A stretch of 33,671 nucleotides of DNA from positions 1 to 33,671 of the forward strand of contig JAJQFG010000126.1 in assembly GCA_021201315.1 (NCBI GenBank). Direction: 5' to 3'. The notes beneath the pieces were generated by a model, which saw only the letters and a program-made list of their open reading frames with translations, did not search any database and had not been told where the DNA came from. The position numbers and the translations under genes were made by a program. Of this stretch, positions 25,754 to 33,614 are shown piece after piece (the stretch's first letter is position 1; each line of letters begins with the position of its first letter). Source of the stretch: Erysipelotrichaceae bacterium (GTDB lineage Bacteria; Bacillota_I; Bacilli_A; Erysipelotrichales; Coprobacillaceae).

Positions 25754-26357
25754 AAATTAATCCACTCCTTATCATAAGATTCTTTACTTCATTTGAATAA
25801 TAGGCTAAATATTCGATAACCATTTCTTTAGTTAATTGAAATCTTTGTATATATTGAACAAGTTCCTTTTTATAACAATTAACCTCATCTAATGTTAAGT
25901 CTTTAAATAAATCAAAAAATTGTAAAATTTTAGCATTTGATTCATTGATTTCAATATTACTCTTCCTAACGATAGCTTTTCTGCTTCTCAGTTCTATTGT
26001 TCGTTTTTTTGATGATTCTTTATTGGTAGTAATTTCAGGAATGTTGGTCATTTGTGTAGTAAGACCAATTACATTTTTAAAATAGAGTCCAGTAAAATAG
26101 CCAAAAGTTTCATTATCATTAGAAACATATTTCTTTTTAAGAACATCTTCGAATATAAGCTTAGATTCACCAAATATCGTTTCAGTAGGGATATAATAGA
26201 TACCTCTATCATAATGTTTTATTTTTCCTTCTTTTTCTAATTTAAATATATTTTGTCTAATATTATTAGATGTATAATTTTGTATCTCAATATCTGCTAC
26301 AAATATAGGTTCATCCTCTCCATAGTTATCTAATAAAAATTTATATAAATTCATCAT
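25740..26357 (-). CDS. AbiEi-like antitoxin / transcriptional regulator (DUF6088-type)
   Basis: 205-residue partner of the downstream toxin. The N-terminal half resembles a winged-helix domain (about residues 15-55, with TSNNIRQNIFKLEKEGKIKHYDRGIYYI, quoted in part: NNIRQNIFKLEKEG) as in AbiEi and DUF6088 antitoxins, which bind inverted repeats in their own promoter and repress it. The C-terminal half carries the antitoxin-like region with a KKRTIELRSRKAIVRKS stretch. I start at ATG 26357 (26354 is possible) because AGAGGTGAT lies immediately upstream; the longer frame from 26384 would begin inside the -10 promoter element. Both genes are on the minus strand, unlike everything else in the window, suggesting acquisition as a cassette. 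The family assignment is moderately sure. Confidence 0.8.
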   Translation of the reverse strand: MMNLYKFLLDNYGEDEPIFVADIEIQNYTSNNIRQNIFKLEKEGKIKHYDRGIYYIPTETIFGESKLIFEDVLKKKYVSNDNETFGYFTGLYFKNVIGLTTQMTNIPEITTNKESSKKRTIELRSRKAIVRKSNIEINESNAKILQFFDLFKDLTLDEVNCYKKELVQYIQRFQLTKEMVIEYLAYYSNEVKNLMIRSGLIYEFI

Positions 26358-26374
26358 AATCACCTCTTGAAAGT

Positions 26375-26404
26375 ATTCTAACATTATTTAACCTATATAG
26401 TCAA
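26375..26404 (-). promoter_or_regulatory. Promoter of the AbiE operon
   Basis: On the minus strand: TTGACT (26399-26404), an 18-base spacer, then TAGAAT (26375-26380) preceded by TGT, an extended -10. Transcription would start near 26368, leaving about ten bases before ATG 26357. The surrounding AT-rich palindromic stretch is a plausible place for antitoxin binding, but no clear operator repeat was resolved. Confidence 0.6.
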
Positions 26405-26505
26405 TATATATTAATAATAAAAATTTACCATATAAATTAAAATATATTATTCAAATAATTCAGAGATTTAGCTCTTGATAATTCCTATGAAAAAATGTCT
26501 AATCG

Positions 26506-26514
26506 TGCTATAAT
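26506..26514 (+). promoter_or_regulatory. Extended -10 promoter for mutM
   Basis: TGCTATAAT: perfect TATAAT with TGN. No good -35 at 17 bases. It implies a leader of about 87 bases before ATG 26608, containing a small TCATAG/CTATGA hairpin (26545-26550 and 26557-26562) with no recognised function. The intergenic stretch 26358-26607 otherwise holds only this and the divergent AbiE promoter. Confidence 0.55.
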
Positions 26515-26607
26515 ATTGAAGATGATTAAGTTTTAATTATTATATCATAGAGTATGCTATGAGTAAATATATATTTGCAATAAATAAATTTGATAGAAGG
26601 AAAGAAG

Positions 26608-27417
26608 ATGCCAGAATTACCAGAAGTAGAAACGGTTAGACAAACATTAAGAAGTTTTATATTAGGAAGACAAATTATAGGTATGGATATTTATTATTCT
26701 AAGATGATAGAAAATGATATTGATGATTTTTATAGATTAGTGAATCAGCATTTTATTGAAGTTGATAGATTGGGTAAATATTCGATTTTTATTTTGGATG
26801 ATGATGCTTTTATTTCTCATTTAAGAATGGAAGGAAAGTATCATATTGTAAATAGTAGTGAGCCTGTTAGTAAACATACCCAAGTTTCTTTTCATTTAGA
26901 TAATGGTGAGGATTTAAGATATTTAGATACTCGTAAGTTTGGTAGAATGAGATTGGTTGATAAAGATCATTATTTAGAACAATTACCATTATCAAAGTTA
27001 GGTAAAGAACCTTTTGATATTACAACAGATGAATTATATGATTTATTGCATCATAGTTCTTTATCTATTAAAAGTGCATTACTTAATCAAAATATTATGA
27101 GTGGTATAGGTAACATCTATGCTAATGAAATATGTTTTGCAATGCGTATAGATCCTCGAACTAAGGCTTCTAGATTATCTAAGAAACGTTGTAACGAATT
27201 AAGAGAAGTTTCTATAGATATTTTAAATAGAGCTATTCAACAAGGTGGAACAACGATTTCAAGCTTTGATGCTAATGGTATTCATGGTTTGTTTCAAGTA
27301 GAATTAAAAGTTCATGGCAAAGAAAAGTGTCCTGTTTGTAATCATCAAATAAAAAAGATATATATCAATCAAAGAGGGACTTATTTTTGCCCTATATGTC
27401 AAAAGAGGAGGTATTAG
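26608..27417 (+). CDS. mutM: Formamidopyrimidine-DNA glycosylase MutM (Fpg)
   Basis: Removes oxidised purines such as 8-oxoguanine and cuts the abasic site by beta,delta-elimination. The 269-residue protein opens with PELPEVE, whose proline becomes the catalytic N-terminal nucleophile after Met removal and whose E3 is also catalytic, so the start must be ATG 26608 rather than the upstream in-frame codon at 26590. Lysine in RLGKY, the helix-two-turn-helix region (NQNIMSGIGNIYANE) and the C-terminal zinc finger C-x2-C-x16-C-x2-C ending FCPICQ are all present. AGAAGGAAAG precedes. It begins a run of overlapping genes to dnaI, and its stop is 3 bases before the next start. Confidence 0.95.
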   Translation: MPELPEVETVRQTLRSFILGRQIIGMDIYYSKMIENDIDDFYRLVNQHFIEVDRLGKYSIFILDDDAFISHLRMEGKYHIVNSSEPVSKHTQVSFHLDNGEDLRYLDTRKFGRMRLVDKDHYLEQLPLSKLGKEPFDITTDELYDLLHHSSLSIKSALLNQNIMSGIGNIYANEICFAMRIDPRTKASRLSKKRCNELREVSIDILNRAIQQGGTTISSFDANGIHGLFQVELKVHGKEKCPVCNHQIKKIYINQRGTYFCPICQKRRY

Positions 27418-27419
27418 GT

Positions 27420-28361
27420 ATGATTCATTGGGGAATTATTGGATATGGTAGAATAGCCCAAAGATTTGAAAAAGGGTTATCTTATAGTACAACTGGAAAG
27501 CTTTATGCCATAGGTACAAAATCTCAATATCAAAAAGCAATGGATAACCATCCTGAATGTCATATTTATACTGATTATGATACACTTATTCATGATGAAA
27601 ACATTGATGCCATCTATATTGCCTTACCTCATAAATATCATTATATATGGGCTAAAAAAGCATTGCTTAATCATAAAGCAGTATTAGTAGAAAAACCATC
27701 AACATTATCAGTTGATGAAATAGAGGAATTATGTGAAATAAGTGAAAATAATAATGTATTTTTTATGGAAGCTATGAAATCAAGATTCGTTCCTATGGTT
27801 ATTGAACTAAAGAAATTACTTAATCAAGGTATTATAGGTGATATAATATCTATAGAAAATAGTTTTTGCTATAATGTATCATATGATGATCATAGTTATC
27901 TTTTTGATAAGGAACAAGGTGGTGCATTATATGATGTAGGCATTTATAATATTGCTATGATTTTAGATTTAGTTAAAAAGCCTTTATTAGATATGAAAGT
28001 AGAATATATTAAAAAATATGATTTGGATATTGATGATAAAGTTACTTTGATATATGATAATTGTGAAGTAATGATGCATAATGCGATTATGAGTGATTAT
28101 GATACATCGATGACGATTATTGGTGAAAAAGGTAAAATAGTATTATCACCATTTTATCGTCCTACCAAAATAACAGTGATATATTTAGATGGGAAAATCG
28201 AAAATTATCAAAAAGATTATGAATTTGATGATTTTTATGGCGAAATTGAAGCTGTGCATCAAGGTATGATAGATAATAGATTTGAGTGTTTAGAGTATAG
28301 TCATAAAGATATGATTCAAGGTATTAAAATTATGAAAAAAGCAAAGGAAATGATGTTATGA
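27420..28361 (+). CDS. Gfo/Idh/MocA family oxidoreductase
   Basis: 313-residue NAD(P)-dependent dehydrogenase-like protein; family members act on sugars, inositols or dihydrodiols, and the substrate here is unknown. The N-terminal Rossmann fold starts at once with WGIIGYGRIAQRF, followed by the family signature VLVEKPSTL (EKP motif), and then the C-terminal alpha/beta substrate domain with GGALYDVGIYNI. Such DVGIY-type signatures fit the dimeric-dihydrodiol-dehydrogenase-like branch. The start is ATG 27420 after GAGGAGG; the in-frame ATG at 27387 lies inside mutM. It overlaps coaE by four bases. Its place between mutM and coaE is not typical of Bacillus, where other genes lie there, and suggests lineage-specific insertion. 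Confidence 0.88.
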   Translation: MIHWGIIGYGRIAQRFEKGLSYSTTGKLYAIGTKSQYQKAMDNHPECHIYTDYDTLIHDENIDAIYIALPHKYHYIWAKKALLNHKAVLVEKPSTLSVDEIEELCEISENNNVFFMEAMKSRFVPMVIELKKLLNQGIIGDIISIENSFCYNVSYDDHSYLFDKEQGGALYDVGIYNIAMILDLVKKPLLDMKVEYIKKYDLDIDDKVTLIYDNCEVMMHNAIMSDYDTSMTIIGEKGKIVLSPFYRPTKITVIYLDGKIENYQKDYEFDDFYGEIEAVHQGMIDNRFECLEYSHKDMIQGIKIMKKAKEMML

Positions 28362-28945
28362 AAGTCATAGGGATTACAAGTTCTATAGCAGGTGGTAAGA
28401 GTACTGTTACTAATTATTTAAGACAAAAAGGATATGTTGTTTTGGATGCTGATGAAATTTCTCATCATGCTTTAGATAAAGGAGAAAGAAGTTATTATCA
28501 AGTTAAAGAGATGTTTAGAGAATGTGTGGATGAGGATAGAAATATAGATCGTCAAAAACTTGGAAAAATCGTTTTTAATGATCAAAGGATGAAAAAACAA
28601 TTAGAAGATATTATCCATCCTTATGTATCTAGTACCATGAAAAAACAGATTCAACAATGTCATCAGGATGTTATCTTTTTGGATATTCCATTGCTATATG
28701 AGGCACATTTTGAATATCTTTGTGATAAGATAATTGTAGTATATGTTGATGAAAATACACAGTGTGAACGTTTAATGAAACGTAACCATATTGATAAACA
28801 AGAAGCAAGACATCTTATGCAACAACAAATGTCAATTGAAGAAAAGAAAAATAAAGCTGATTATATATTAGACAACACATTAGGCTTTGAAGATTTATAT
28901 CAAAATATAGAAAGGATTTTAAATAGTGAAATTGTACATGAGTGA
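28358..28945 (+). CDS. coaE: Dephospho-CoA kinase CoaE
   Basis: Phosphorylates the 3'-hydroxyl of dephospho-CoA, the last step of coenzyme A synthesis. 195 residues, normal length. The P-loop reads ITSSIAGGKST with GKST intact (13-16), although the first Walker A glycine is replaced by Ser8; then the DADEISHHAL segment, the VFLDIPLLYEA motif with its Asp and the RMK-like ERLMKRNHI lid segment. The order mutM-(oxidoreductase)-coaE-dnaB-dnaI recalls the polA-mutM-coaE-dnaB-dnaI neighbourhood of Bacillus. It overlaps the previous gene (ATGA) and the next by about 20 bases. Confidence 0.93.
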   Translation: MKVIGITSSIAGGKSTVTNYLRQKGYVVLDADEISHHALDKGERSYYQVKEMFRECVDEDRNIDRQKLGKIVFNDQRMKKQLEDIIHPYVSSTMKKQIQQCHQDVIFLDIPLLYEAHFEYLCDKIIVVYVDENTQCERLMKRNHIDKQEARHLMQQQMSIEEKKNKADYILDNTLGFEDLYQNIERILNSEIVHE

Positions 28946-30158
28946 TTTTTATCGATGTGAGATATTTTATCCCCTCGATGAAATACAAAATGATATACTC
29001 TATTATCTATATCAACCTTTAATAGGATCCCAAGCTGTGCATTTATATATGATGCTTCATGTAGAAGGCAAACGTATGAAAAAGACCAAAACGTCTTCTT
29101 CTTTGTCGAGACTTATTAGTTTTTTAACCATTAGTATGGTTGATTTAGAAAAACAACTAAGATCATTAGAAGCCATTGGTTTATTAAAAACCTATGTTAA
29201 ATATCAAGATAATATAACCCAATATATCTTTCAACTCATGTCACCACTATCATTAAAAGCATTCTTTCACAATCAAATCTTAACATCATTATTAGAAGAA
29301 TCTTTATCTTCAGATGATTTAAAAAAAACAATCCAATATTTTAAAGTTTATCATGAAAATACCAATGACTATGAAGAAATCACTGCTAAATTTCAAGATG
29401 TTTTTACAATTAATCAGATCAAAAATGGTCGTATGCTTAAATATAATGAAGATATGCCAGAAGAAAAAAATAATGATATGAAATTGGATTATGATTATGA
29501 ATTGTTTTATCAAACTTTATCGGATTATCAGGTTAGTCGTAAAAAACTAAGCAATGAAGATGAAAAATATGTTATTCAATTAGCACAAGTATATCATGTG
29601 GATGCTTTAACTTTAGCAGGTTTTGTAAAGGAATCGATGGAATCACAGGGTATTAATAAGCAAATATTAAAAAATAAGATTAAAGAATATTATGATATAG
29701 ATAAACAATCAACTTTAAGTGAAGTATATCATAAGCAACCTTTACAATATCAAACCAGTGATAACAATGACTCTCCATTAGTATTACATATGAAATATTT
29801 GGATAGTATTACCCCTTATGAATTATTAAAAGATAAACAGGGTGGTAAAGAACCTGTTTATCGTGATTTAATGATTGTAGAAACATTGATGAATCAATTA
29901 GGGTTAAAACCAGCAGTGGTTAATGTATTATTAGAATATGTTTTAGGTAAAAATGATAATCGTTTGTCTAAACGCTATTTAGAAACAATTGGCTCTTCAT
30001 GGACAAGAAAACATATTGAAACTGCTATGGATGCTTATAGAGAACTTATGCATGAAGATGATATTGTTGAAGAAAAGAAGGAGATAAAAGAAGTAGAAGA
30101 TATTGATAATGAGGAGGTTAAGTCATTGTTATATAAGTTGAAAGGTGGTAGTGTATGA
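28926..30158 (+). CDS. dnaB: Replication initiation and membrane attachment protein DnaB (Firmicutes type)
   Basis: Primosome co-loader that, with DnaD and DnaI, brings the replicative helicase (DnaC in Bacillus) to oriC and stalled forks; it is not the E. coli DnaB helicase. 410 residues, slightly shorter than the Bacillus protein (about 470). The N-terminal winged-helix-like dimerisation region covers about 1-110 (FYPLDEIQNDILYYLYQPLIG), then a middle helical part and a C-terminal DnaB/DnaD-type DDBH2 domain at about 290-380, where RYLETIGSSWTRKHIETAMDA (split: YLETIGSSW, TRKHIETAMDA) resembles the Y-x-x-x-I-x-x-x-W motif. The start is GTG 28926, 9 bases after AAAGGA; ATG 28938 is an alternative without a ribosome site. 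The C-terminal tail is acidic, and it is followed by overlapping dnaI. Confidence 0.88.
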   Translation: MKLYMSDFYRCEIFYPLDEIQNDILYYLYQPLIGSQAVHLYMMLHVEGKRMKKTKTSSSLSRLISFLTISMVDLEKQLRSLEAIGLLKTYVKYQDNITQYIFQLMSPLSLKAFFHNQILTSLLEESLSSDDLKKTIQYFKVYHENTNDYEEITAKFQDVFTINQIKNGRMLKYNEDMPEEKNNDMKLDYDYELFYQTLSDYQVSRKKLSNEDEKYVIQLAQVYHVDALTLAGFVKESMESQGINKQILKNKIKEYYDIDKQSTLSEVYHKQPLQYQTSDNNDSPLVLHMKYLDSITPYELLKDKQGGKEPVYRDLMIVETLMNQLGLKPAVVNVLLEYVLGKNDNRLSKRYLETIGSSWTRKHIETAMDAYRELMHEDDIVEEKKEIKEVEDIDNEEVKSLLYKLKGGSV

Positions 30159-31048
30159 TTAAAGTGAGTAGTGAAGTGAAATATCAAGATATTTCACAAA
30201 TGAAACAAGAAAGTATTTTACGCTTATCTAAGAATAAAAACATTAAGTCTTTTTTACAAGCACACCATCTTAATGGTGATATAATGAATGATTATTGGGT
30301 AGAGTTTTTGGATTATGAAGAAGATAGTCAGATGTGTGAAAACTGTCAGTCTTTAAAGTCGTGTCCTAAAGCAAGTATCGGTATGCATAAAGTATTAAGT
30401 TATTATGATGGTCAAGTTGTTTTGGAAATGGAAAGTTGTGAATTAGGAAAAGAGTTACAGGATAAAAGAGAACTATTAGAAAAGTTTACAAGTAATATGA
30501 ATGAGGAGTTATTATTAACTAATTTGTTTGATTTGGATATTGTTAAAAATATTGATAAACTTCCACCTAATAATATAAGGGCACTTACAATGATACTTAA
30601 ATATGTTGATCATCCAACTGATAAAGGTTTATTTTTACATGGCGATGATCCTTTAAGCAATATTACTTTAATGTGTGGTATGATGAATCAGTTAGCAAGA
30701 CAAAATCATCATATTGGTGTTATTCATTTTCCTACATTTTTAATTGATTTAAAGTCAAGCTTTTCTACTAATGAAAGTAATGATTTAGAAGAAATTATGA
30801 AGATTGATTATCTTTTATTAGATAGTTTAGGTGAAGAAAATGTGACTGGTTGGTCAAGAGATGAAATATTATTAACGATATTATCTTATCGATTAATTAA
30901 TCATTTACCAACGTTCTTTACAAGTATTTATGGTTATAATGATTTAAAAAAGGTCTATACTTTAAGAAAGGGCGATGAAATGAAGGCAAAAGCTATTATT
31001 TCAAAAATACAAACACTTACATTAGAAATAATGCAAGATTTAACGTAA
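30155..31048 (+). CDS. dnaI: Helicase loader DnaI-like protein with degenerate ATPase site
   Basis: Position after dnaB and overall alignment identify the primosomal helicase loader DnaI (297 residues; Bacillus about 311). The N-terminal zinc-binding domain is kept, with C61, C64, C70 and probably H78, the spacing matching C67, C70, C76 and H84 of B. subtilis (from memory). The AAA+ domain keeps its landmarks in order but has lost catalytic ones: Walker A reads GDDPLSNITL with S168-N169-I170 in place of Gly-Lys-Ser/Thr, Walker B ends D223-S224 rather than Asp-Asp, sensor-1 Asn is Ile258 (FFTSIYG), and the C-terminal Arg segment is changed to KAKAIISK. WSRDEIL and PTFFTS are retained. Probably an ATP-independent loader or a structural adaptor; another loader may exist elsewhere. 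Confidence 0.85.
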   Translation: MIKVSSEVKYQDISQMKQESILRLSKNKNIKSFLQAHHLNGDIMNDYWVEFLDYEEDSQMCENCQSLKSCPKASIGMHKVLSYYDGQVVLEMESCELGKELQDKRELLEKFTSNMNEELLLTNLFDLDIVKNIDKLPPNNIRALTMILKYVDHPTDKGLFLHGDDPLSNITLMCGMMNQLARQNHHIGVIHFPTFLIDLKSSFSTNESNDLEEIMKIDYLLLDSLGEENVTGWSRDEILLTILSYRLINHLPTFFTSIYGYNDLKKVYTLRKGDEMKAKAIISKIQTLTLEIMQDLT

Positions 31049-31085
31049 TCATTAAACGAAAAGTATAGAATCTAAGAAGTTTTTA

Positions 31086-31094
31086 TGTTACAAT
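31086..31094 (+). promoter_or_regulatory. Extended -10 promoter for pfkA-pyk
   Basis: TGTTACAAT, five of six to TATAAT with TGN; no clear -35. The leader to ATG 31133 is about 30 bases and carries GAGAGGAG as ribosome site. No convincing terminator for dnaI was found in 31049-31085. Confidence 0.5.
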
Positions 31095-31132
31095 TTAAGT
31101 AATAATTCGGATGAATTGAGAGGAGAATAATT

Positions 31133-32095
31133 ATGGTAAAATGTATTGGTGTTTTAACATCAGGTGGAGACGCACCTGGTATGAACGCTGCTATTCGAGC
31201 TGTTACAAGAACTTGCTTGAATAAAGGTATTAAAGTTTATGGTGTTAGATTAGGTTATAAAGGTTTACATGAAGGTGATTTTATCGAATTTGACAACCAT
31301 AGTACACGTAATATTATCAATCGTGGTGGTACTTTCTTGAAGTCAGCACGTTTCCCTGAATTTAAAGAAGAAAGTGTTAGACAAGAAGCTATTGAACAAA
31401 TGAAAAAGGTTGGCATGGAAGCATTAGTTGTTGTTGGTGGTGATGGTAGCTACCAAGGTGCTTTAGCTTTAACAAAGATGGGTATTAACTGTATTGGTTT
31501 ACCAGGAACAATTGATAATGATATTCCTGATACTGATTTTACAATTGGTTTTGATACAGCATTGAATACCATCGTTGATGCTTTAGATAAGTTACGTGAT
31601 ACATCTAGTTCTCATCAAAGATGTACTATTCTTGAAGTTATGGGAAGAAGATGCGGAGATTTAGCTGTTTATGCAGGATTGTCTTGTGGTGCTGAAGATA
31701 TTATCACAAGCGAAAGTGGCTTTGATGAAAACGAATTAATCGAAGCTTTAAAACAATCTAAAGCTACCGGAAAGAAACATGCATTGGTTGTTATTACTGA
31801 ACATATTACAGATGTTCATGAATTAGCTAAGAGAATTGAAGCAGCTACTGGTTTTGAAACACGTGCTAATGTATTAGGACATATGCAACGCGGGGGAAGT
31901 CCTACTGCAAGAGATCGTGTTTTAGCTACTCGTATGGGTATTAAAGCTGTTGAATTATTAGAAGAAGGTAAAGGTGGCCTTTGTATTTCTCAACAAGGTA
32001 GTGAAATTGTTGGATTGCCTATTACTGAAGTGTTAGGACATAAACGTCAATATGATAAAGGCATCTATGAAGATGTATTAAAGATTCGTTATTAA
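31133..32095 (+). CDS. pfkA: ATP-dependent 6-phosphofructokinase
   Basis: Converts fructose 6-phosphate and ATP to fructose 1,6-bisphosphate, the committed step of glycolysis. 320 residues, the standard length of bacterial tetrameric PfkA. ATP-binding GGDAPGMNAAIR, GGDGSYQG and the catalytic TIDNDIPDTD block (Asp 127-like acid in TIDNDI) are present, with later MGRRCGDLA, the effector-site EHITDVHEL region and RANVLGHMQRGGSPTARDR. The ATP-using rather than pyrophosphate-using form is indicated by GGDGS (Gly at the specificity position) instead of GGDDS. The next gene is pyk, 22 bases downstream, so both control points of glycolysis are in one operon, as in many Firmicutes. Confidence 0.97.
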   Translation: MVKCIGVLTSGGDAPGMNAAIRAVTRTCLNKGIKVYGVRLGYKGLHEGDFIEFDNHSTRNIINRGGTFLKSARFPEFKEESVRQEAIEQMKKVGMEALVVVGGDGSYQGALALTKMGINCIGLPGTIDNDIPDTDFTIGFDTALNTIVDALDKLRDTSSSHQRCTILEVMGRRCGDLAVYAGLSCGAEDIITSESGFDENELIEALKQSKATGKKHALVVITEHITDVHELAKRIEAATGFETRANVLGHMQRGGSPTARDRVLATRMGIKAVELLEEGKGGLCISQQGSEIVGLPITEVLGHKRQYDKGIYEDVLKIRY

Positions 32096-32117
32096 TAGGG
32101 TATAGGAGATTAAGTGA

Positions 32118-33545
32118 ATGAAAAAAGATAAAATGAAGAAAACTAAGATTGTATGTACAATTGGACCAGCTTCTGATTCAGAAGAGATGATGACTAAGTT
32201 AGTTAAAGCTGGGATGAATGTTATGCGCTGTAATTTTTCTCACGGTTCTCATGAAGAACATGGAAGAAAATTTGATTTAATTCGTCAGATTAATGATAAA
32301 TTAGGAACAAATTGTGCCATCCTTTTGGATACTAAAGGTCCTGAAATACGAACTGGTGATTTTGAAGGAGGAGCTACTGGTTTTCAAAAAGGACAAACTT
32401 GTGTTATATGCGTTGAAGATATTGTAGGTACATCTAAACGTTTTACTACCACTTACAAGGATTTATATAAAGATGTTAAAACTGGGGGATTTATTCTTGT
32501 AAATGATGGACAAGTAGAATTAATGGTTGATCATGTAGATGGCACTGATATTGTTTGTGTATGTGCTAATGATGGTGTTGTAAAAAATAAACGTGGTATC
32601 AATGTTCCAGGTATCGAATTAGGTTTTGATTTTATTTCAGCTAGAGATCGTGCTGATTTGGTGTTTGGTTGTCAACAGGATGTTGATTATATTGCGGCAT
32701 CTTTTGTTAGACGTCCTCAGGATGTTTTGGATATTAAGAAGGTTTTAATTGAACATGGAAAGCCTAATATTCAAATCATTGCTAAGATTGAAAATAGTGA
32801 AGGTGTTGAAAAGGTTGATGACATTTTAAAAGTAGCTGATGGTATTATGGTTGCCAGAGGCGACTTAGGTGTTGAAATACCTGCTGAAGATGTACCATTA
32901 ATCCAAAAAGATATTATCAAAAAATGTAAAGCAGCTGGTAAAGTCGTTATTACTGCAACACAAATGCTTGAATCTATGCAAGAAAACCCAAGACCTACTA
33001 GAGCTGAAGTTTCTGATGTCGCTAATGCGATATTTGATGGATCTGATGCTATTATGTTATCAGGTGAATCAGCACAAGGTAAATATCCAGAAGAAGCTGT
33101 AGAAACAATGAGTAAGATTGCATTAAAAACAGAAGCAGCTTTAGATTATGTAGCTTTACATGACGATGCTGTAAAAACAGCACCGAAAGATCCTAGTGAA
33201 GCTATCTGTATGTCAGTAGTAGAAATCGCTAATAGATTTGATATTGCAGCTATTATTGCTTATACTGAATCTGGTTATACAGCTAAGAAGATGTCAAGAT
33301 ATAGACCTGAATGTCCAATTATTGCACCAACGCCATTTGATAAGACGACTAAGAGATTAGCGCTTAACTGGGGAATTACTTCTTGTACTGTGGCTCATAT
33401 GGATACAAAAGAAGCTTTAATGAATTTAGCTGAAGTCGTAGCTAAAGAACATGGTATTGAAGCTGGTGAAAAAATTCTTGTTACTGGTGGTACTCCTGGT
33501 GTAGAAGGAACAACAAATTATTTACAACTTATTACAGTAAGATAG
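32118..33545 (+). CDS. pyk: Pyruvate kinase
   Basis: Transfers phosphate from PEP to ADP, giving pyruvate and ATP. 475 residues, the single-module form without the extra C-terminal PEP-utilising domain found in Bacillus Pyk (about 585). Landmarks: KIVCTIGPAS at the start, NFSHGSHEEH with the K+/substrate Arg-Asn region, LDTKGPEIRTG, the B domain at about 75-170, the catalytic signature IIAKIENSEGV, MVARGDLGVE with metal-binding acids, and TATQMLESM. The C-terminal allosteric domain ends TPGVEGTTNYLQ. The start is ATG 32118, 10 bases after TAGGAG. Downstream is a perfect palindrome and then a strong terminator. The protein looks fully functional. Confidence 0.97.
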   Translation: MKKDKMKKTKIVCTIGPASDSEEMMTKLVKAGMNVMRCNFSHGSHEEHGRKFDLIRQINDKLGTNCAILLDTKGPEIRTGDFEGGATGFQKGQTCVICVEDIVGTSKRFTTTYKDLYKDVKTGGFILVNDGQVELMVDHVDGTDIVCVCANDGVVKNKRGINVPGIELGFDFISARDRADLVFGCQQDVDYIAASFVRRPQDVLDIKKVLIEHGKPNIQIIAKIENSEGVEKVDDILKVADGIMVARGDLGVEIPAEDVPLIQKDIIKKCKAAGKVVITATQMLESMQENPRPTRAEVSDVANAIFDGSDAIMLSGESAQGKYPEEAVETMSKIALKTEAALDYVALHDDAVKTAPKDPSEAICMSVVEIANRFDIAAIIAYTESGYTAKKMSRYRPECPIIAPTPFDKTTKRLALNWGITSCTVAHMDTKEALMNLAEVVAKEHGIEAGEKILVTGGTPGVEGTTNYLQLITVR

Positions 33546-33564
33546 GAACTTCTTAAGAAGTTCC
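33545..33564. repeat. Perfect 20-bp palindrome at the pyk stop codon
   Basis: GGAACTTCTT followed by AAGAAGTTCC; starts on the last base of the TAG stop. There is no T-run after it, so it is not a classic terminator on its own and may protect the mRNA 3' end. Confidence 0.7.
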
Positions 33565-33570
33565 CAATGG

Positions 33571-33614
33571 CATGAACTTTAGAGATTCGCATTTCTTTAG
33601 CTCATGTTTTTTTT
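33571..33614 (+). terminator. Strong intrinsic terminator of pfkA-pyk
   Basis: Left arm 33571-33586 and right arm 33591-33606 pair over 16 positions with one G-T and three mismatches; TCGC tetraloop; eight T follow (33607-33614). The rest of the window (33615-33671) has no recognisable gene. Confidence 0.85.
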
